This document shows, piece by piece, positions 26,391-36,265 of a stretch of 64,000 bases of DNA. The translations under genes were made by a program, and so were the position numbers. The stretch is from contig NZ_WHMA01000002.1 of assembly GCF_010994375.1 (NCBI RefSeq), positions 124,001-188,000 of the forward strand. Direction: 5' to 3'. Origin of the DNA: Halomonas sp. NO4. Its GTDB lineage: Bacteria; Pseudomonadota; Gammaproteobacteria; Pseudomonadales; Halomonadaceae. A model generated the notes under the pieces. That model was not told the DNA's origin, made no database searches, and worked only from the letters and a program-made list of their open reading frames with translations. Each line of letters starts with the position of its first letter. The stretch's first letter is position 1.

Positions 26391-26424
26391 AGCCCCGCGA
26401 GCCATGCTCACGGGGCTAGTTTTC
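26391..26424. terminator. Bidirectional terminator between hpt and the acyl-CoA synthetase
   Basis: A 12-bp stem with one mismatch (26391-26402 with 26406-26417) and loop CAT is followed by AGTTTT and preceded by AATCAAAA, so it can act on both converging genes. Confidence 0.75.
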
Positions 26425-26450
26425 CATCCAGCAGTAACTAGCGTTGCCAA

Positions 26451-26492
26451 CCTCGAACCTCGAACCTCGAACCTCGAACCTCGAACCTCGAA
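26451..26492. repeat. Six tandem copies of the heptamer CCTCGAA
   Basis: Six perfect head-to-tail copies of a 7-bp unit end 4 bp before the stop codon of the minus-strand acyl-CoA synthetase. A related array (CCTCGTC) occurs at 58214. Copy-number variation by slippage is likely. Confidence 0.95.
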
Positions 26493-26496
26493 CCTG

Positions 26497-28197
26497 TCAG
26501 GCCAGCCCCAGCTCGTGGGTGGCTTCCTCGCGCATCTTGAACTTCTGGATCTTGCCGGTGACGGTCATCGGGAACTCGTCGACGAACTTCACGTAGCGCG
26601 GGATCTTGTAGTGGGCGATCTGGCCCTTGCAGAACGCCTTGAGCTCGTCGGCGGTGAGCTGCTGGCCGTCGGTGAGCTTGACCCAGGCCATCACTTCCTC
26701 GCCGTACTTCTCGTCGGGCACGCCGATCACCTGGACATCGGAAATCGCCGGGTGGGTGTAGAGGAAGTCCTCGATCTCACGCGGGTAGATGTTCTCGCCG
26801 CCGCGGATGATCATGTCCTTGATGCGCCCGACGATCGCCACGTAGCCCTCGTCGTCCATGGTGGCCAAGTCGCCGGTGTGCATCCAGCCCGCCTTGTCGA
26901 TGGCCTTGGCGGTGGCCTCTTCGTTGTTCCAGTAGCCGAGCATCACGCTGTAGCCGCGGGTGCACAGCTCGCCGGTCTCGCCGCGCGGCACCACGGCACC
27001 GGTCTCGGGGCTGACCAGCTTGACCTCCAGGTGCGGGTGGATGGTGCCCACGGTGGTCACGCGCTTCTCCAGCGGAGCGTCGGTCTGGGTCTGGAAGCTC
27101 ACCGGGCTGGTTTCGGTCATGCCGTAGCAGATGGTGACGTCTTCCATGTGCATCTTGTCGATGACCTGGCGCATCACTTCGATGGGGCAGATGGAGCCGG
27201 CCATGATCCCGGTGCGCAGGGTGGACAGGTCGAAACGCGCGAAGTCCGGGTGCTCCAGCTCGGCGATGAACATGGTGGGCACGCCGTACAGGGCCGTTGC
27301 CTTCTCCTCCGACACGGCGCGCAACGTGGCTTCGGGCTCGAAGCCGTCGCCGGGGTAGATCATGGTGGCGCCGTGGGTCACGCAGCCGAGGTTGCCCATC
27401 ACCATGCCGAAGCAGTGGTAGAGCGGCACCGGGATCACCAGGCGATCCTTCTCGGTGAAGCCCATGGTGCGGGCCACGAAGAAGCCGTTGTTGAGGATAT
27501 TGTGGTGCGACAGGGTGGCGCCCTTGGGCGCACCGGTGGTGCCGGAGGTGTACTGGATGTTGATCGGTTCGTCGAACTGCAGGGTGGCCTGAATATCGGC
27601 GAGGTGCTCGGCGGAGACCTCATCGGCATGCCCCAGCATGCTCTCCCAACTGAGCATGCCGGTCAGGGCGCGATCCGCGTCGAGGCAGATCACGCGCTTG
27701 AGCTCGGGCAGCTTGGCGCTGGAGAAGGTGCTCGGCGCGCCGTCACGCAGCTCCGGGGCCAGCTCGGCCAGGGTCGCCACGTAGTCGGAGGTCTTGAACT
27801 GACCCTGCAAGATCAGAGTGGAGGTGGCAGACTGCTTCAGCGCATACTCCAGCTCATGAGTGCGGTAGCTGGGGTTGATGTTGACCAGCACGGCGCCGAT
27901 CTTCGCCGTGGCGAACTGCGTAATGGTCCACTCGGCGCAGTTGGGTGACCAGATGCCGACCCGGTCGCCCTTGTTCACGCCCAGGGCGAGAAGGGCGCGG
28001 GCGGCCCGGTCCACCGCCTGCTGCAGCTCCTTCCAGGTGTAGCGCAGTCCCTGGTGCAGGCTGAGCAGGGCATCGCCATCGGGGAAGCGGGCGACGGTCT
28101 CGTCAAAGCAGTCGCCGATGGTCTGGCCCTTGAGCGGCGTGTCGCTGATGCCGCTGACGTAGCTGTTATCTACCTTGTGAGCGTCTTGGCGTGTCAT
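26497..28197 (-). CDS. Acyl-CoA synthetase (AMP-forming)
   Basis: A 566-residue ANL-superfamily ligase that activates a carboxylic acid with ATP and CoA. The P-loop is [18 protein letters not shown], the core motif CYGMTETSP, the hinge [16 protein letters not shown] and the catalytic C-terminal lysine is in [10 protein letters not shown]. It belongs to the medium- or short-chain fatty acid group. It is probably co-transcribed with the upstream LiuR-like gene (51-bp gap), so a branched-chain or medium-chain acid from amino acid breakdown is a reasonable substrate. Exact specificity is not visible. Confidence 0.9.
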   Translation of the reverse strand: MTRQDAHKVDNSYVSGISDTPLKGQTIGDCFDETVARFPDGDALLSLHQGLRYTWKELQQAVDRAARALLALGVNKGDRVGIWSPNCAEWTITQFATAKIGAVLVNINPSYRTHELEYALKQSATSTLILQGQFKTSDYVATLAELAPELRDGAPSTFSSAKLPELKRVICLDADRALTGMLSWESMLGHADEVSAEHLADIQATLQFDEPINIQYTSGTTGAPKGATLSHHNILNNGFFVARTMGFTEKDRLVIPVPLYHCFGMVMGNLGCVTHGATMIYPGDGFEPEATLRAVSEEKATALYGVPTMFIAELEHPDFARFDLSTLRTGIMAGSICPIEVMRQVIDKMHMEDVTICYGMTETSPVSFQTQTDAPLEKRVTTVGTIHPHLEVKLVSPETGAVVPRGETGELCTRGYSVMLGYWNNEEATAKAIDKAGWMHTGDLATMDDEGYVAIVGRIKDMIIRGGENIYPREIEDFLYTHPAISDVQVIGVPDEKYGEEVMAWVKLTDGQQLTADELKAFCKGQIAHYKIPRYVKFVDEFPMTVTGKIQKFKMREEATHELGLA

Positions 28198-28248
28198 TGA
28201 TGTTACCCGTCTTGTTGTTGCGAAAAGGGTGGCGCCGTTTGCCGCGCG

Positions 28249-28695
28249 TCAGGCGTCCTGACGAGCAAGCCGGTCCAGCACCTCGCGGGCCCGGCTTTCC
28301 ACGTCGTCGAGTTCGCGCTGCATCAGGCGGATGTCCTCGAGCTGGCGCTCCATGTTGGCGCGCTTGTCGGCCAGGATTTCCAGCAGCCGCTTGAGCTGGC
28401 GGGCGTTGCCGTCCGGCATGGCGTCATACATCTCGATCACCTCGCGGATCTCGGCGAGCGAGAAGCCCAGCCGCTTGCCGCGCAGCGTGAGCTTGAGGCG
28501 CACCCGGTCCTTCTCGTGGTAGATCCGCGTCTGGCCGCGCCGCTCGGGGGCCAGTAGGCCCTCCTGCTCGTAGAAGCGGATGGTTCGCGGCGTTACCTCG
28601 AACATGCGCGCCAGTTCGCCGATGGAGTAGGTGCGGCGCTGGCGGGGGAGGCTGCCGTTGACCGAGGCATGGGCGTCGGGGCTGGGAATCATCAT
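28249..28695 (-). CDS. liuR: MerR-family regulator, LiuR-like
   Basis: A 148-residue regulator. The N-terminal MerR helix-turn-helix (YSIGELARMFEVTPRTIRFY, EQEGLLAPERRGQTRIY) and the LTLRGKRLGFSLAEIREVIE stretch match LiuR, which controls branched-chain amino acid degradation in several proteobacteria. A LiuR-type palindrome lies in the divergent gap to a valine-degradation operon. A second ATG 3 bp downstream could be the start. Confidence 0.8.
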   Translation of the reverse strand: MMIPSPDAHASVNGSLPRQRRTYSIGELARMFEVTPRTIRFYEQEGLLAPERRGQTRIYHEKDRVRLKLTLRGKRLGFSLAEIREVIEMYDAMPDGNARQLKRLLEILADKRANMERQLEDIRLMQRELDDVESRAREVLDRLARQDA

Positions 28696-28765
28696 TGCTG
28701 CTGTCCTGTAGCCGGGTGGTGCGCCGTGCGGCTGTCCACCATCGTATTCGCAACACTAGACGACG

Positions 28766-28781
28766 TTGACGTTAACGTAAA
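28766..28781. promoter_or_regulatory. LiuR-type operator between divergent units
   Basis: TTGACGTTAACGTAAA is a near-perfect 16-bp palindrome with one mismatched pair. It matches the MerR/LiuR-type motif TTTACGTTAACGTAAA inferred for branched-chain amino acid regulons. It lies 70 bp from liuR and 187 bp from the acyl-CoA dehydrogenase gene. Confidence 0.75.
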
Positions 28782-28968
28782 GTGGTTGTCGACTAAGGGT
28801 GGTATGCGCTAAAACCTAGCAAGTGCTAGGTTGGTCCGCATCGACCCGCTGCTGGCGTGTTGGTGCTCGGCGTCGACCGTCTCGCTGCCGTCCCCATGTC
28901 GAAACCCACTGTCGAAACCATGCGCGTTTCGTAACCACGCGTATGTAGATACCAAGAGGATGCCCCCG

Positions 28969-30135
28969 ATGGACTTTTCCCTGACCGATGACCAGAAGGC
29001 GCTCGTTCAGGCGGCCGCCGACTTCGCCAAGGCCGAGCTGGCCGAGCATGCCGCCGAGTGGGATGCCACCTCGCATTTCCCCGTCGACGTCATTCGCCGG
29101 GCCGGCGAGGCGGGCTTTCTGGGGATCTACACCCCCGAGGAGCAGGGCGGTCTGGGGCTGTCGCGCCTCGACGCCTCGCTGATCTTCGAACAGCTCGCCC
29201 AGGGCTGCATCTCGACCACCGCCTACCTGACCATTCACAACATGGTTACCTGGATGATCGCCACCTGGGGCGACGAGGCGCTGCGCGAGCGCCACGTCGC
29301 GGACATGATAGCAGGGCAGCAGCTGGGCTCGTACTGCCTCACCGAGCCCGGCTCGGGCTCGGATGCCGCCAGCCTGCGCACCAAGGCGGTCCGGGAGGGC
29401 GACGAGTATGTGATCTCGGGCTCCAAGATGTTCATCTCTGGCGCCGGCGAGACCCAGGTGCTGGTGGTGATGGCGCGCACCGGCGAGGCGGGCAGCGGTG
29501 CCGGTGGGGTATCCGCCATCGTGGTGCCGGCCGATGCCGACGGCGTCAGCTACGGCAAGAACGAGGAGAAGATGGGCTGGAAGAGCCAGCCCACGCGCCT
29601 GATCAGCTTCGACGGCGTGCGCGTGCCGGTGACCAACCGCCTCGGTCAGGAGGGCGAGGGCTTCCGGTTCGCCATGAAGGGACTTGACGGCGGACGACTC
29701 AATATTGCCAGCTGTTCGCTGGGTGCCGCTCAGCATGCCTTGACCCTGGCGCGGGACTACATGGCCGAGCGCAAGCAGTTCGGTCAGTCGCTTTCCAGCT
29801 TCCAGGGGCTGCAGTTCAAGCTCGCCGACATGGCGGCCGAGCTCACCGCCGCGCGCCTGATGGTTCGTCATGCCGCCTGGCGGCTCGATCAGGGCGACCC
29901 CGAGGCCACGGCCTACTGCGCCATGGCCAAGCGCCATGCCACGGACATGGGCTTCAACGTGTGCAACGAGGCCCTGCAGCTGCACGGCGGTTATGGCTAT
30001 ATCAAGGAGTACCCGCTGGAGCGCCTGGTGCGCGATACCCGGGTGCACCAGATCCTCGAGGGCACCAACGAGATCATGCGTCTGATCGTGGCCCGTCGCC
30101 TGCTGGCGGACGGCGTGATCGAAGCCCTGCAATAA
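28969..30135 (+). CDS. Acyl-CoA dehydrogenase, probably isobutyryl-CoA dehydrogenase
   Basis: A 388-residue flavoenzyme. It shows YCLTEPGSGSDAASLRTKA, the KMGWKSQPT loop and the C-terminal catalytic-base region HQILEGTNEIMRLIVAR. The operon continues with 3-hydroxyisobutyryl-CoA hydrolase and 3-hydroxyisobutyrate dehydrogenase, which points to isobutyryl-CoA (valine pathway) as substrate. The ATG at 28969 has AGAGGA 8 nt upstream and is preferred over the ATG at 28960. Confidence 0.85.
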   Translation: MDFSLTDDQKALVQAAADFAKAELAEHAAEWDATSHFPVDVIRRAGEAGFLGIYTPEEQGGLGLSRLDASLIFEQLAQGCISTTAYLTIHNMVTWMIATWGDEALRERHVADMIAGQQLGSYCLTEPGSGSDAASLRTKAVREGDEYVISGSKMFISGAGETQVLVVMARTGEAGSGAGGVSAIVVPADADGVSYGKNEEKMGWKSQPTRLISFDGVRVPVTNRLGQEGEGFRFAMKGLDGGRLNIASCSLGAAQHALTLARDYMAERKQFGQSLSSFQGLQFKLADMAAELTAARLMVRHAAWRLDQGDPEATAYCAMAKRHATDMGFNVCNEALQLHGGYGYIKEYPLERLVRDTRVHQILEGTNEIMRLIVARRLLADGVIEALQ

Positions 30136-30154
30136 CAACCAGGAGAGAACGAGC

Positions 30155-31309
30155 ATGACGGACCTTGCGGTCATCTTCGATGAACTGCCGACCCGGGACG
30201 GTGGCCGGATCGGCGTGGCCACCCTCAATGCCCCCAAGTCGCTCAACGCCCTGTCGCTGGAGATGGCGCGTCAGCTCGACGCCAAGCTCGACGCCTGGGC
30301 AGTGGACCGCAGCATCGTGGCGGTGTGGCTGGAAGGCGCCGGCGACAAGGCGTTCTGCGCGGGTGGCGACATCGTGGCCCTCTACCGCTCCATGACCGAA
30401 GAGGGCGAGAACCGTGGGTCAGGCCGCGACAGTGTCTTCGCCGAGACCTATTTCACCACGGAGTACCGGCTCGACTATCGCATCCATACCTATCCCAAGC
30501 CGCTGCTGGTTTGGGGCGACGGCATCGTCATGGGCGGGGGGCTCGGCCTCATGGCCGGGGGTTTCCAGCGCCTGGTCACCGAGACCACGCGCATTGCCAT
30601 GCCCGAGATCACCATCGGTCTTTACCCGGACATCGGAGCGAGCTGGTTCCTCAACCGCATGCCGCCAGGCGTGGGGGCCTACCTGGGCCTGACCGGCGCC
30701 CAGCTCAACGCCCGCGACGCCCTGGACCTGGGCATGGCGGATCACTTCGTGCCCCGCGAGCGGCGCGAGGCGCTGCTCGACGCCCTGGCCGCCGCGGACT
30801 ACGGGACTCGCTCGCCCGAGGCGCTGCGCGCGGCCGTCCAGGGCGCCCTGGACGGGCAGGAAGCGCGCGAGTCGGCACCGGCCGGGCAGGTGTGGCCGCA
30901 CCTCGATCATATCCAGCAGCTGGTGGGCCAGATCGACGCGCCCAGCGCGGTGGCACGGATTCTCGCCGACACCCGCGACGACGACTGGCTTGTCGCCAAC
31001 CGGGCGCGCCTCGCCGCCGGCAGCCCGCTCTCCGCGCATCTGGTGTGGCGCATGCTGGAACGCCATCGTCACACCGGCCTGGCCGAGGCCTTCCGCGACG
31101 AGCTGTCGCTGTCGGTGCAGTGCTGTCGCCAGGGGGACATCGCCGAGGGCGTGCGCGCGCTGCTGATCGACAAGGACAAGAACCCGCAGTGGCAACATCG
31201 TGACGCCGCCAGCGTGCCGGAAACCGACGTTCTGGCGCTGATGACGCCGCTGTGGTCGGATGAGGAGAATCCGCTGCGCGACCTCGGCAGCGGTCATCGC
31301 GTCGGTTGA
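30155..31309 (+). CDS. 3-hydroxyisobutyryl-CoA hydrolase (enoyl-CoA hydratase/isomerase family)
   Basis: A 384-residue crotonase-fold enzyme. The oxyanion-hole segments KAFCAGGDIVALY and DGIVMGGGLGLMAGG, then MPEITIGLYPDIGASWFLNRMPPG, match the hydrolase subgroup rather than simple hydratases, as does the long C-terminal region. It releases 3-hydroxyisobutyrate for the next gene product. It follows the dehydrogenase gene by 19 bp with a GGAGAG site. Confidence 0.88.
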   Translation: MTDLAVIFDELPTRDGGRIGVATLNAPKSLNALSLEMARQLDAKLDAWAVDRSIVAVWLEGAGDKAFCAGGDIVALYRSMTEEGENRGSGRDSVFAETYFTTEYRLDYRIHTYPKPLLVWGDGIVMGGGLGLMAGGFQRLVTETTRIAMPEITIGLYPDIGASWFLNRMPPGVGAYLGLTGAQLNARDALDLGMADHFVPRERREALLDALAAADYGTRSPEALRAAVQGALDGQEARESAPAGQVWPHLDHIQQLVGQIDAPSAVARILADTRDDDWLVANRARLAAGSPLSAHLVWRMLERHRHTGLAEAFRDELSLSVQCCRQGDIAEGVRALLIDKDKNPQWQHRDAASVPETDVLALMTPLWSDEENPLRDLGSGHRVG

Positions 31310-31372
31310 CCCGGCCGGTCCTCAACTCGCGTTTGGCATTTCAGCCGATAACAACACTCAGGAGCTACGCAC

Positions 31373-32275
31373 ATGAAAATCGCCTTCATCGGTCTCGGCA
31401 ATATGGGGGCCCCTATGGCCACCAATCTGGTCAAGGCCGGCCACGACGTTCGGGTCTTCGATCTGGTCGAAGGGGCTGTCGAGGCGCTGGAAGCGGAGGG
31501 GGCGAGCCGCGGCGCGAGCGCCGAAGCCGCCGCTCGCGGTGCCGAGGTGGTCATCTCCATGCTGCCGGCCGGCGCCCACGTGCGCGGCCTCTATCTCGGC
31601 CGCGACGGCGAGACGGGCCTGTTCGACGCCCTCGAGGGCAAGCCGCTGATCATCGATGCCTCCACCATCTCGCCGGAGGATGCCCGCTTCGTGGGCGCCG
31701 CCGCCGCCGAGCGCGGCCTTACCTACCTAGATGCCCCGGTCTCCGGCGGCGTGGGTGGCGCGAAGGCCGGCACCCTGACCTTCATCGTCGGGGGCGCCGA
31801 GGCAGGCTTCGCGCAAGCCAAGCCGGTGCTCGAGGACATGGGCAAGAACATCTTCCATGCCGGCGAAGTGGGCGCCGGGCAGGTCGCCAAAATCTGCAAC
31901 AACATGCTGCTCGGCATCCTGATGAGCGGTACCGCCGAGGCGCTGGCGCTGGGCGTGAAGAACGGCCTCGACCCGGCCGTGCTCTCCGAGATCATGAAGC
32001 AGAGCAGCGGCGGCAACTGGGCGCTCAACGTCTACAACCCCTGGCCGGGCGTCATGGAGGGCTCGGCGGCCTCACGCGACTACCAGGGCGGTTTCCTGAC
32101 CGACCTGATGGCCAAGGACCTGGGGCTCGCCTGGGAGCTGGCGCTGGGCAGCAAGGCCACGGTGCCGATGGGTTCGCAGGCGCGCAACCTGTTCGCGCTG
32201 CACAGCGCCCAGGGCAACGGGCAGCTGGATTTTTCCAGCATTCAGAAGCTGTATCGTGCCGGAGAGGACGACTGA
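31373..32275 (+). CDS. mmsB: 3-hydroxyisobutyrate dehydrogenase
   Basis: A 300-residue NAD-dependent enzyme of valine degradation. The N-terminal nucleotide site is IGLGNMGAPMATNLVKAGHDV; the substrate motif [16 protein letters not shown] and the catalytic lysine in AKICNNMLLG are present. The aldehyde product would go to MmsA, which is not in this window. A terminator follows. Confidence 0.94.
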   Translation: MKIAFIGLGNMGAPMATNLVKAGHDVRVFDLVEGAVEALEAEGASRGASAEAAARGAEVVISMLPAGAHVRGLYLGRDGETGLFDALEGKPLIIDASTISPEDARFVGAAAAERGLTYLDAPVSGGVGGAKAGTLTFIVGGAEAGFAQAKPVLEDMGKNIFHAGEVGAGQVAKICNNMLLGILMSGTAEALALGVKNGLDPAVLSEIMKQSSGGNWALNVYNPWPGVMEGSAASRDYQGGFLTDLMAKDLGLAWELALGSKATVPMGSQARNLFALHSAQGNGQLDFSSIQKLYRAGEDD

Positions 32276-32300
32276 ATCCGTCTTTGGCAGGCATCGGCGA

Positions 32301-32326
32301 AACGGGCACAATCGGGTGCCCGTTTT
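32301..32326 (+). terminator. Terminator after mmsB
   Basis: An 8-bp stem (32301-32308 with 32317-32324) and an 8-nt loop; the stem runs into a TTTT tract (32323-32326). Confidence 0.7.
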
Positions 32327-32342
32327 GCCGTCGAGAGCCCGA

Positions 32343-33740
32343 ATGAGCGCCCGCACCCCCGCGTCATCTGCCGTTCCCCCGTCCCGTCGTCCCGTTCGCC
32401 GCGAGCTGCTCGAAGGCCCCATCGCCGCGACCCTGCTGCGCAAGAGCCTGCCGGTGGTGGGCGGCATGATCGCCATGATGAGCTTCAACCTGGTGGACGC
32501 TTGGTTCATCGCCCGGCTGGGCACCGCACCGCTGGCGGCGGTGTCGTTCACCTTCCCGGTGGTGTTCACGGTGATCAGCCTGGCCATCGGCCTGGGCATC
32601 GGTACTTCGGCGGTGGTGGCGCGCCGCCTGGGGCAGGGTGACCTGACGACGGTGCGCCGCCGGGCCACCGATGCGGCGCTGCTGGCACTGGCCGTGGGCG
32701 TGGTGCTCAGCGCCCTGGGGCTGGCCACGCTCGAACCCCTGTTTCGCCTGCTGGGGGCCGACGACACCCTGATGCCCCATGTGCGCGACTACATGGGCAT
32801 CTGGTACCTGGGCGCGGCGGCGGTCATCGTGCCCCGCGTGCTCAACAGCGTGCTGCGTGCCCAGGGTAATACCCTGGTACCGGGACTGACGATGGCCTTG
32901 GCGGCGCTGCTCAACGGCGTGCTCGACTGGCTGCTGATCTTCGGCGCAGGCCCGCTGCCGGCGCTCGGCGTCTCCGGGGCGGCGCTCGCCACGGTGCTGA
33001 GCTGGAGCGCCATGGCGCTGGCACTCGTCTTCCAGCGCGACCTGCGCGAGCTGATCGATCTCGCCGGCCTCACCCTGGCCGGGCTCGCCGACTCCTGGCG
33101 GGAGCTCTCGCGCATCGCCGTGCCGGCGGCCATCACCAGCGTCTTCACGCCACTGGCCATGGGCATGCTCACGCGCATCATGGCCGGCCACGGCCACGAT
33201 GCGGTGGCGGGCTTCGGGGTCGGCACGCGTCTCGATGCCATCGCCCAGATCGGTGTGCTGGCACTCTCCATGACCCTACCGCCGCTGGTCAGCCAGAACA
33301 GCGGTGCCGGGCAGATCGACCGGGTGCGGCGGGCCATTCTCGGCTGCTTTGCCTTCGTGCTCGTCTGGCAGCTGGGGGTGTGGTTGTTGCTGCAGGGGCT
33401 CGCGCCCTGGCTGGTGGCGAGCTACGCCGACGGGCCGGCCATGGGTGAGGTGCTGCGCACCTTCCTGTGGTGGGTGCCCCTGGGCCTGGGTGCCCAGGGG
33501 GTAGTGATCCTGTCGGTCTCTTCGCTCAACGCCCTGCACGAGCCGGGGCGCGCCATGCGCCTGTCGGTGATCCGGCTGTTCGTGCTCACTGTGCCGCTGG
33601 CCTGGCTGGGCGGCCGGCTCGCCGGGCCGACCGGGGTCTTCGTGGGCATGCTGCTCGCCAATGCCCTGGTCGCGCTGGTGGCCTGGTGGCAGATTCGGGA
33701 GCGGCTGGCCGTGGCCGGCCGGGTGGCGGCGTCGGCATGA
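32343..33740 (+). CDS. MATE-family multidrug/toxin exporter
   Basis: A 465-residue membrane protein with about 12 segments. The first MATE repeat (SLPVVGGMIAMMSFNLVDAWFIA) and the second (ELSRIAVPAAITSVFTPLAM) are in the expected places. It exports cationic compounds using a Na+ or H+ gradient. The Arg/Pro-rich N-terminal tail (about 35 residues) is cytoplasmic. The ribosome site is weak. It is separated from the valine operon by a terminator. Confidence 0.88.
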   Translation: MSARTPASSAVPPSRRPVRRELLEGPIAATLLRKSLPVVGGMIAMMSFNLVDAWFIARLGTAPLAAVSFTFPVVFTVISLAIGLGIGTSAVVARRLGQGDLTTVRRRATDAALLALAVGVVLSALGLATLEPLFRLLGADDTLMPHVRDYMGIWYLGAAAVIVPRVLNSVLRAQGNTLVPGLTMALAALLNGVLDWLLIFGAGPLPALGVSGAALATVLSWSAMALALVFQRDLRELIDLAGLTLAGLADSWRELSRIAVPAAITSVFTPLAMGMLTRIMAGHGHDAVAGFGVGTRLDAIAQIGVLALSMTLPPLVSQNSGAGQIDRVRRAILGCFAFVLVWQLGVWLLLQGLAPWLVASYADGPAMGEVLRTFLWWVPLGLGAQGVVILSVSSLNALHEPGRAMRLSVIRLFVLTVPLAWLGGRLAGPTGVFVGMLLANALVALVAWWQIRERLAVAGRVAASA

Positions 33741-33790
33741 CCATCGGTAGCGGGTGATACCGAGACGGGTTGGCAGTCGGGCGGTTTTGC

Positions 33791-33813
33791 TCTACATTTA
33801 ACAAAAATGTAGA
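33791..33813. promoter_or_regulatory. AT-rich inverted repeat upstream of gcdH
   Basis: TCTACATTT-AACAA-AAATGTAGA is a perfect 9+9 inverted repeat 30 bp before the gcdH start. It stands out in a GC-rich region and probably is an operator for a dimeric repressor. No regulator gene is adjacent. Confidence 0.6.
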
Positions 33814-33843
33814 AATTATTCGTCCGTCACCGAGGAGCCTGCC

Positions 33844-35025
33844 ATGAGCCAGATCACCCCCGTCACCTGGGATGACCCCTTCCGCCTCGTCGACCAGCTC
33901 GGCGAAGAGGAGCGGATGGTGCAGCAGACCGCCCACGACTACTGCCAGGAGAAGCTGCTGCCCCGGGTGCTGGAAGCCAACCGCCACGAGATATTCCACC
34001 GCGAGATCATGAACGAGATGGGCGAGCTGGGCCTGCTCGGCGCCACCATCGACGGCTACGGCTGCGCCGGCATGAACTACGTCAGCTACGGCCTCATCGC
34101 CCGCGAGGTGGAGCGCGTCGATTCCGGCTACCGCAGCGCCATGAGCGTGCAGTCGAGCCTGGTGATGTTTCCGATCCATGCCTTCGGCAGCGACGCCCAG
34201 CGCGAGAAGTACCTGCCGAAACTGGCCAGGGGCGAGTGGGTGGGCTGCTTCGGCCTGACCGAGCCGGACCACGGCTCCGACCCGGGCAACATGTCCACCC
34301 GTGCCGTACGCACCGACAACGGCTGGCGGCTCAACGGTACCAAGACCTGGATCACCAACTCGCCGATTGCCGATGTGTTCGTGGTCTGGGCCCGCGACGA
34401 GGAGGGCGTGGTCAATGGCTTCATCCTCGAGAAGGGCATGGCGGGGCTTTCGGCACCCAAGATCGAGGGCAAGTTCAGCCTGCGCGCCTCCATTACCGGC
34501 CAGATCGCCATGCAGGATGTGGAGGTCTCCGACGAGCAGCGCCTGCCAGGCGTCACCGGTCTCAAGGGGCCTTTCTCCTGCCTCAACCGTGCCCGCTTCG
34601 GTATCGCCTGGGGCAGCATGGGTGCCGCCGAGGCGTGCTGGCACGCGGCGCGAGAGTACACCCTCGACCGCAAGCAGTTCGGCCGCCCGCTCGCCGCCAA
34701 TCAGCTGATCCAGAAGAAGCTCGCCGACATGCAGACCGAGATCGCCCTGGGCCTGCAGGCCGCGCTGCGCGTGGGACGCATGATCGACGACGGCCAGCTG
34801 GTGCCCGAGGCGATCTCGCTGATCAAGCGCAACAACTGCGGCAAGGCGCTGGACATCGCCCGGGTCGCTCGCGACATGCATGGCGGCAACGGCATCGCCG
34901 ACGAGTATCACGTGATCCGTCACATGATGAACCTGGAGGCGGTGAACACCTACGAGGGGACCCACGATGTCCACGCCCTGATCCTGGGTAGGGCGCAGAC
35001 CGGCATCCAGGCCTTCACGGGATGA
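33844..35025 (+). CDS. gcdH: Glutaryl-CoA dehydrogenase
   Basis: A 393-residue acyl-CoA dehydrogenase that oxidises and decarboxylates glutaryl-CoA to crotonyl-CoA in lysine and tryptophan breakdown. It carries [21 protein letters not shown], the [11 protein letters not shown] segment and the catalytic glutamate region [19 protein letters not shown], all typical of GcdH. It overlaps the following CoA-transferase by 4 bp. Confidence 0.93.
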   Translation: MSQITPVTWDDPFRLVDQLGEEERMVQQTAHDYCQEKLLPRVLEANRHEIFHREIMNEMGELGLLGATIDGYGCAGMNYVSYGLIAREVERVDSGYRSAMSVQSSLVMFPIHAFGSDAQREKYLPKLARGEWVGCFGLTEPDHGSDPGNMSTRAVRTDNGWRLNGTKTWITNSPIADVFVVWARDEEGVVNGFILEKGMAGLSAPKIEGKFSLRASITGQIAMQDVEVSDEQRLPGVTGLKGPFSCLNRARFGIAWGSMGAAEACWHAAREYTLDRKQFGRPLAANQLIQKKLADMQTEIALGLQAALRVGRMIDDGQLVPEAISLIKRNNCGKALDIARVARDMHGGNGIADEYHVIRHMMNLEAVNTYEGTHDVHALILGRAQTGIQAFTG

Positions 35026-36257
35026 GTGATGTGGCCATGAGCGGACCGCTGTCGGGCATCACGGTGCTGGACCTCTCGCGGGTGCTGGCGGGCCCTTGGG
35101 CCGGCCAGCTGCTGGCCGATCTGGGGGCACGGGTGATCAAGGTCGAGCATCCCCAGCGCGGCGACGACACCCGCGGCTGGGGCCCGCCGTGGCTCGCCGA
35201 GGATCGGGAAATAGGGCAGGACGACCTGGACAGGGTCGCTGCCTACTACCTGTGCGCCAACCGCGGCAAGCAGTCGCTGGCCGTGGATATCGCCAGCCGG
35301 GAAGGGCAGGCGCTGGTGCGCCGGCTGGCCCGGGGCGCCGACGTGATGCTCGAGAACTTCAAGGTCGGCGGCCTGGCCAAGTACGGCCTCGACTATGCGA
35401 CTCTGCACGCCCTCAATCCGCGGCTGATCGGCTGCTCGATCACCGGCTTCGGTCAGGACGGCCCCTACGCTCACCGCGCCGGCTACGACTTCATGATCCA
35501 GGCCATGGGCGGGCTGATGAGCATCAGTGGCGAGCCGGACGGCATACCCATGAAGACCGGCGTGGCGATCACCGACGTGATGACCGGGCTCTATGCCACC
35601 ATTGGCGTGCTCTCGGCCCTGCACGAGCGGGGCCGCACCGGCGTGGGTTGCCACATCGACGTGTCGCTGCTCGACGTCCAGGTGGCGGCGCTCGCCAACC
35701 AGGCGCTCAACGCCCTGGTGAGCGGCGTCTCGCCCGAGCGCCACGGCAATGCCCACCCCAACATCGTGCCCTATCAGGCCTTCGCCTGTGCCGACGGCCA
35801 CCTGGTGCTGACGGTGGGCAACGACAGTCAGTTCGTGCGCCTGGCCGCGCTGCTCGGTCACCCCGAATGGGCCGAGGACCCCGCTTACGCCACCAACGCC
35901 GCGCGGGTTGGCAACCGCGAGGCGCTGGTCCCCCAGCTCCAGTCGATCTTTCTGACCCGTGGCCGTGACGACTGGCTCGCCGACCTGGAAGCGCGGGGCA
36001 TTCCCGCCGGCCCCATCAACACCGTGGCGGAAGTGTTCACCGACCCCCAGGTGCTTCATCGCGGCATGCGGCGCACCCTGCAGCGGGATGGCCTGGACAT
36101 TCCCCAGGTGGCCAACCCCCTGCGCTTCGACGGCCGGACGGCCATGAGCGAGGTGGCTCCGCCACGCCTGGGTCAGGACAGCGACGCGCTCCTCGCCGAG
36201 ATGGGGCTCTCCGCCGCAGATATCGCCCGGCTGCGCCGCGAGGGCATCGTGCACTGA
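35022..36257 (+). CDS. CaiB/BaiF CoA-transferase, probably glutarate CoA-transferase
   Basis: A 411-residue class III CoA-transferase. It shows [20 protein letters not shown], the [17 protein letters not shown] loop with the catalytic aspartate expected downstream ([14 protein letters not shown]), and the [19 protein letters not shown] segment. Its 4-bp overlap with gcdH suggests it makes glutaryl-CoA from glutarate and another acyl-CoA. Confidence 0.87.
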   Translation: MSDVAMSGPLSGITVLDLSRVLAGPWAGQLLADLGARVIKVEHPQRGDDTRGWGPPWLAEDREIGQDDLDRVAAYYLCANRGKQSLAVDIASREGQALVRRLARGADVMLENFKVGGLAKYGLDYATLHALNPRLIGCSITGFGQDGPYAHRAGYDFMIQAMGGLMSISGEPDGIPMKTGVAITDVMTGLYATIGVLSALHERGRTGVGCHIDVSLLDVQVAALANQALNALVSGVSPERHGNAHPNIVPYQAFACADGHLVLTVGNDSQFVRLAALLGHPEWAEDPAYATNAARVGNREALVPQLQSIFLTRGRDDWLADLEARGIPAGPINTVAEVFTDPQVLHRGMRRTLQRDGLDIPQVANPLRFDGRTAMSEVAPPRLGQDSDALLAEMGLSAADIARLRREGIVH

Positions 36258-36265
36258 GCCGCGGT

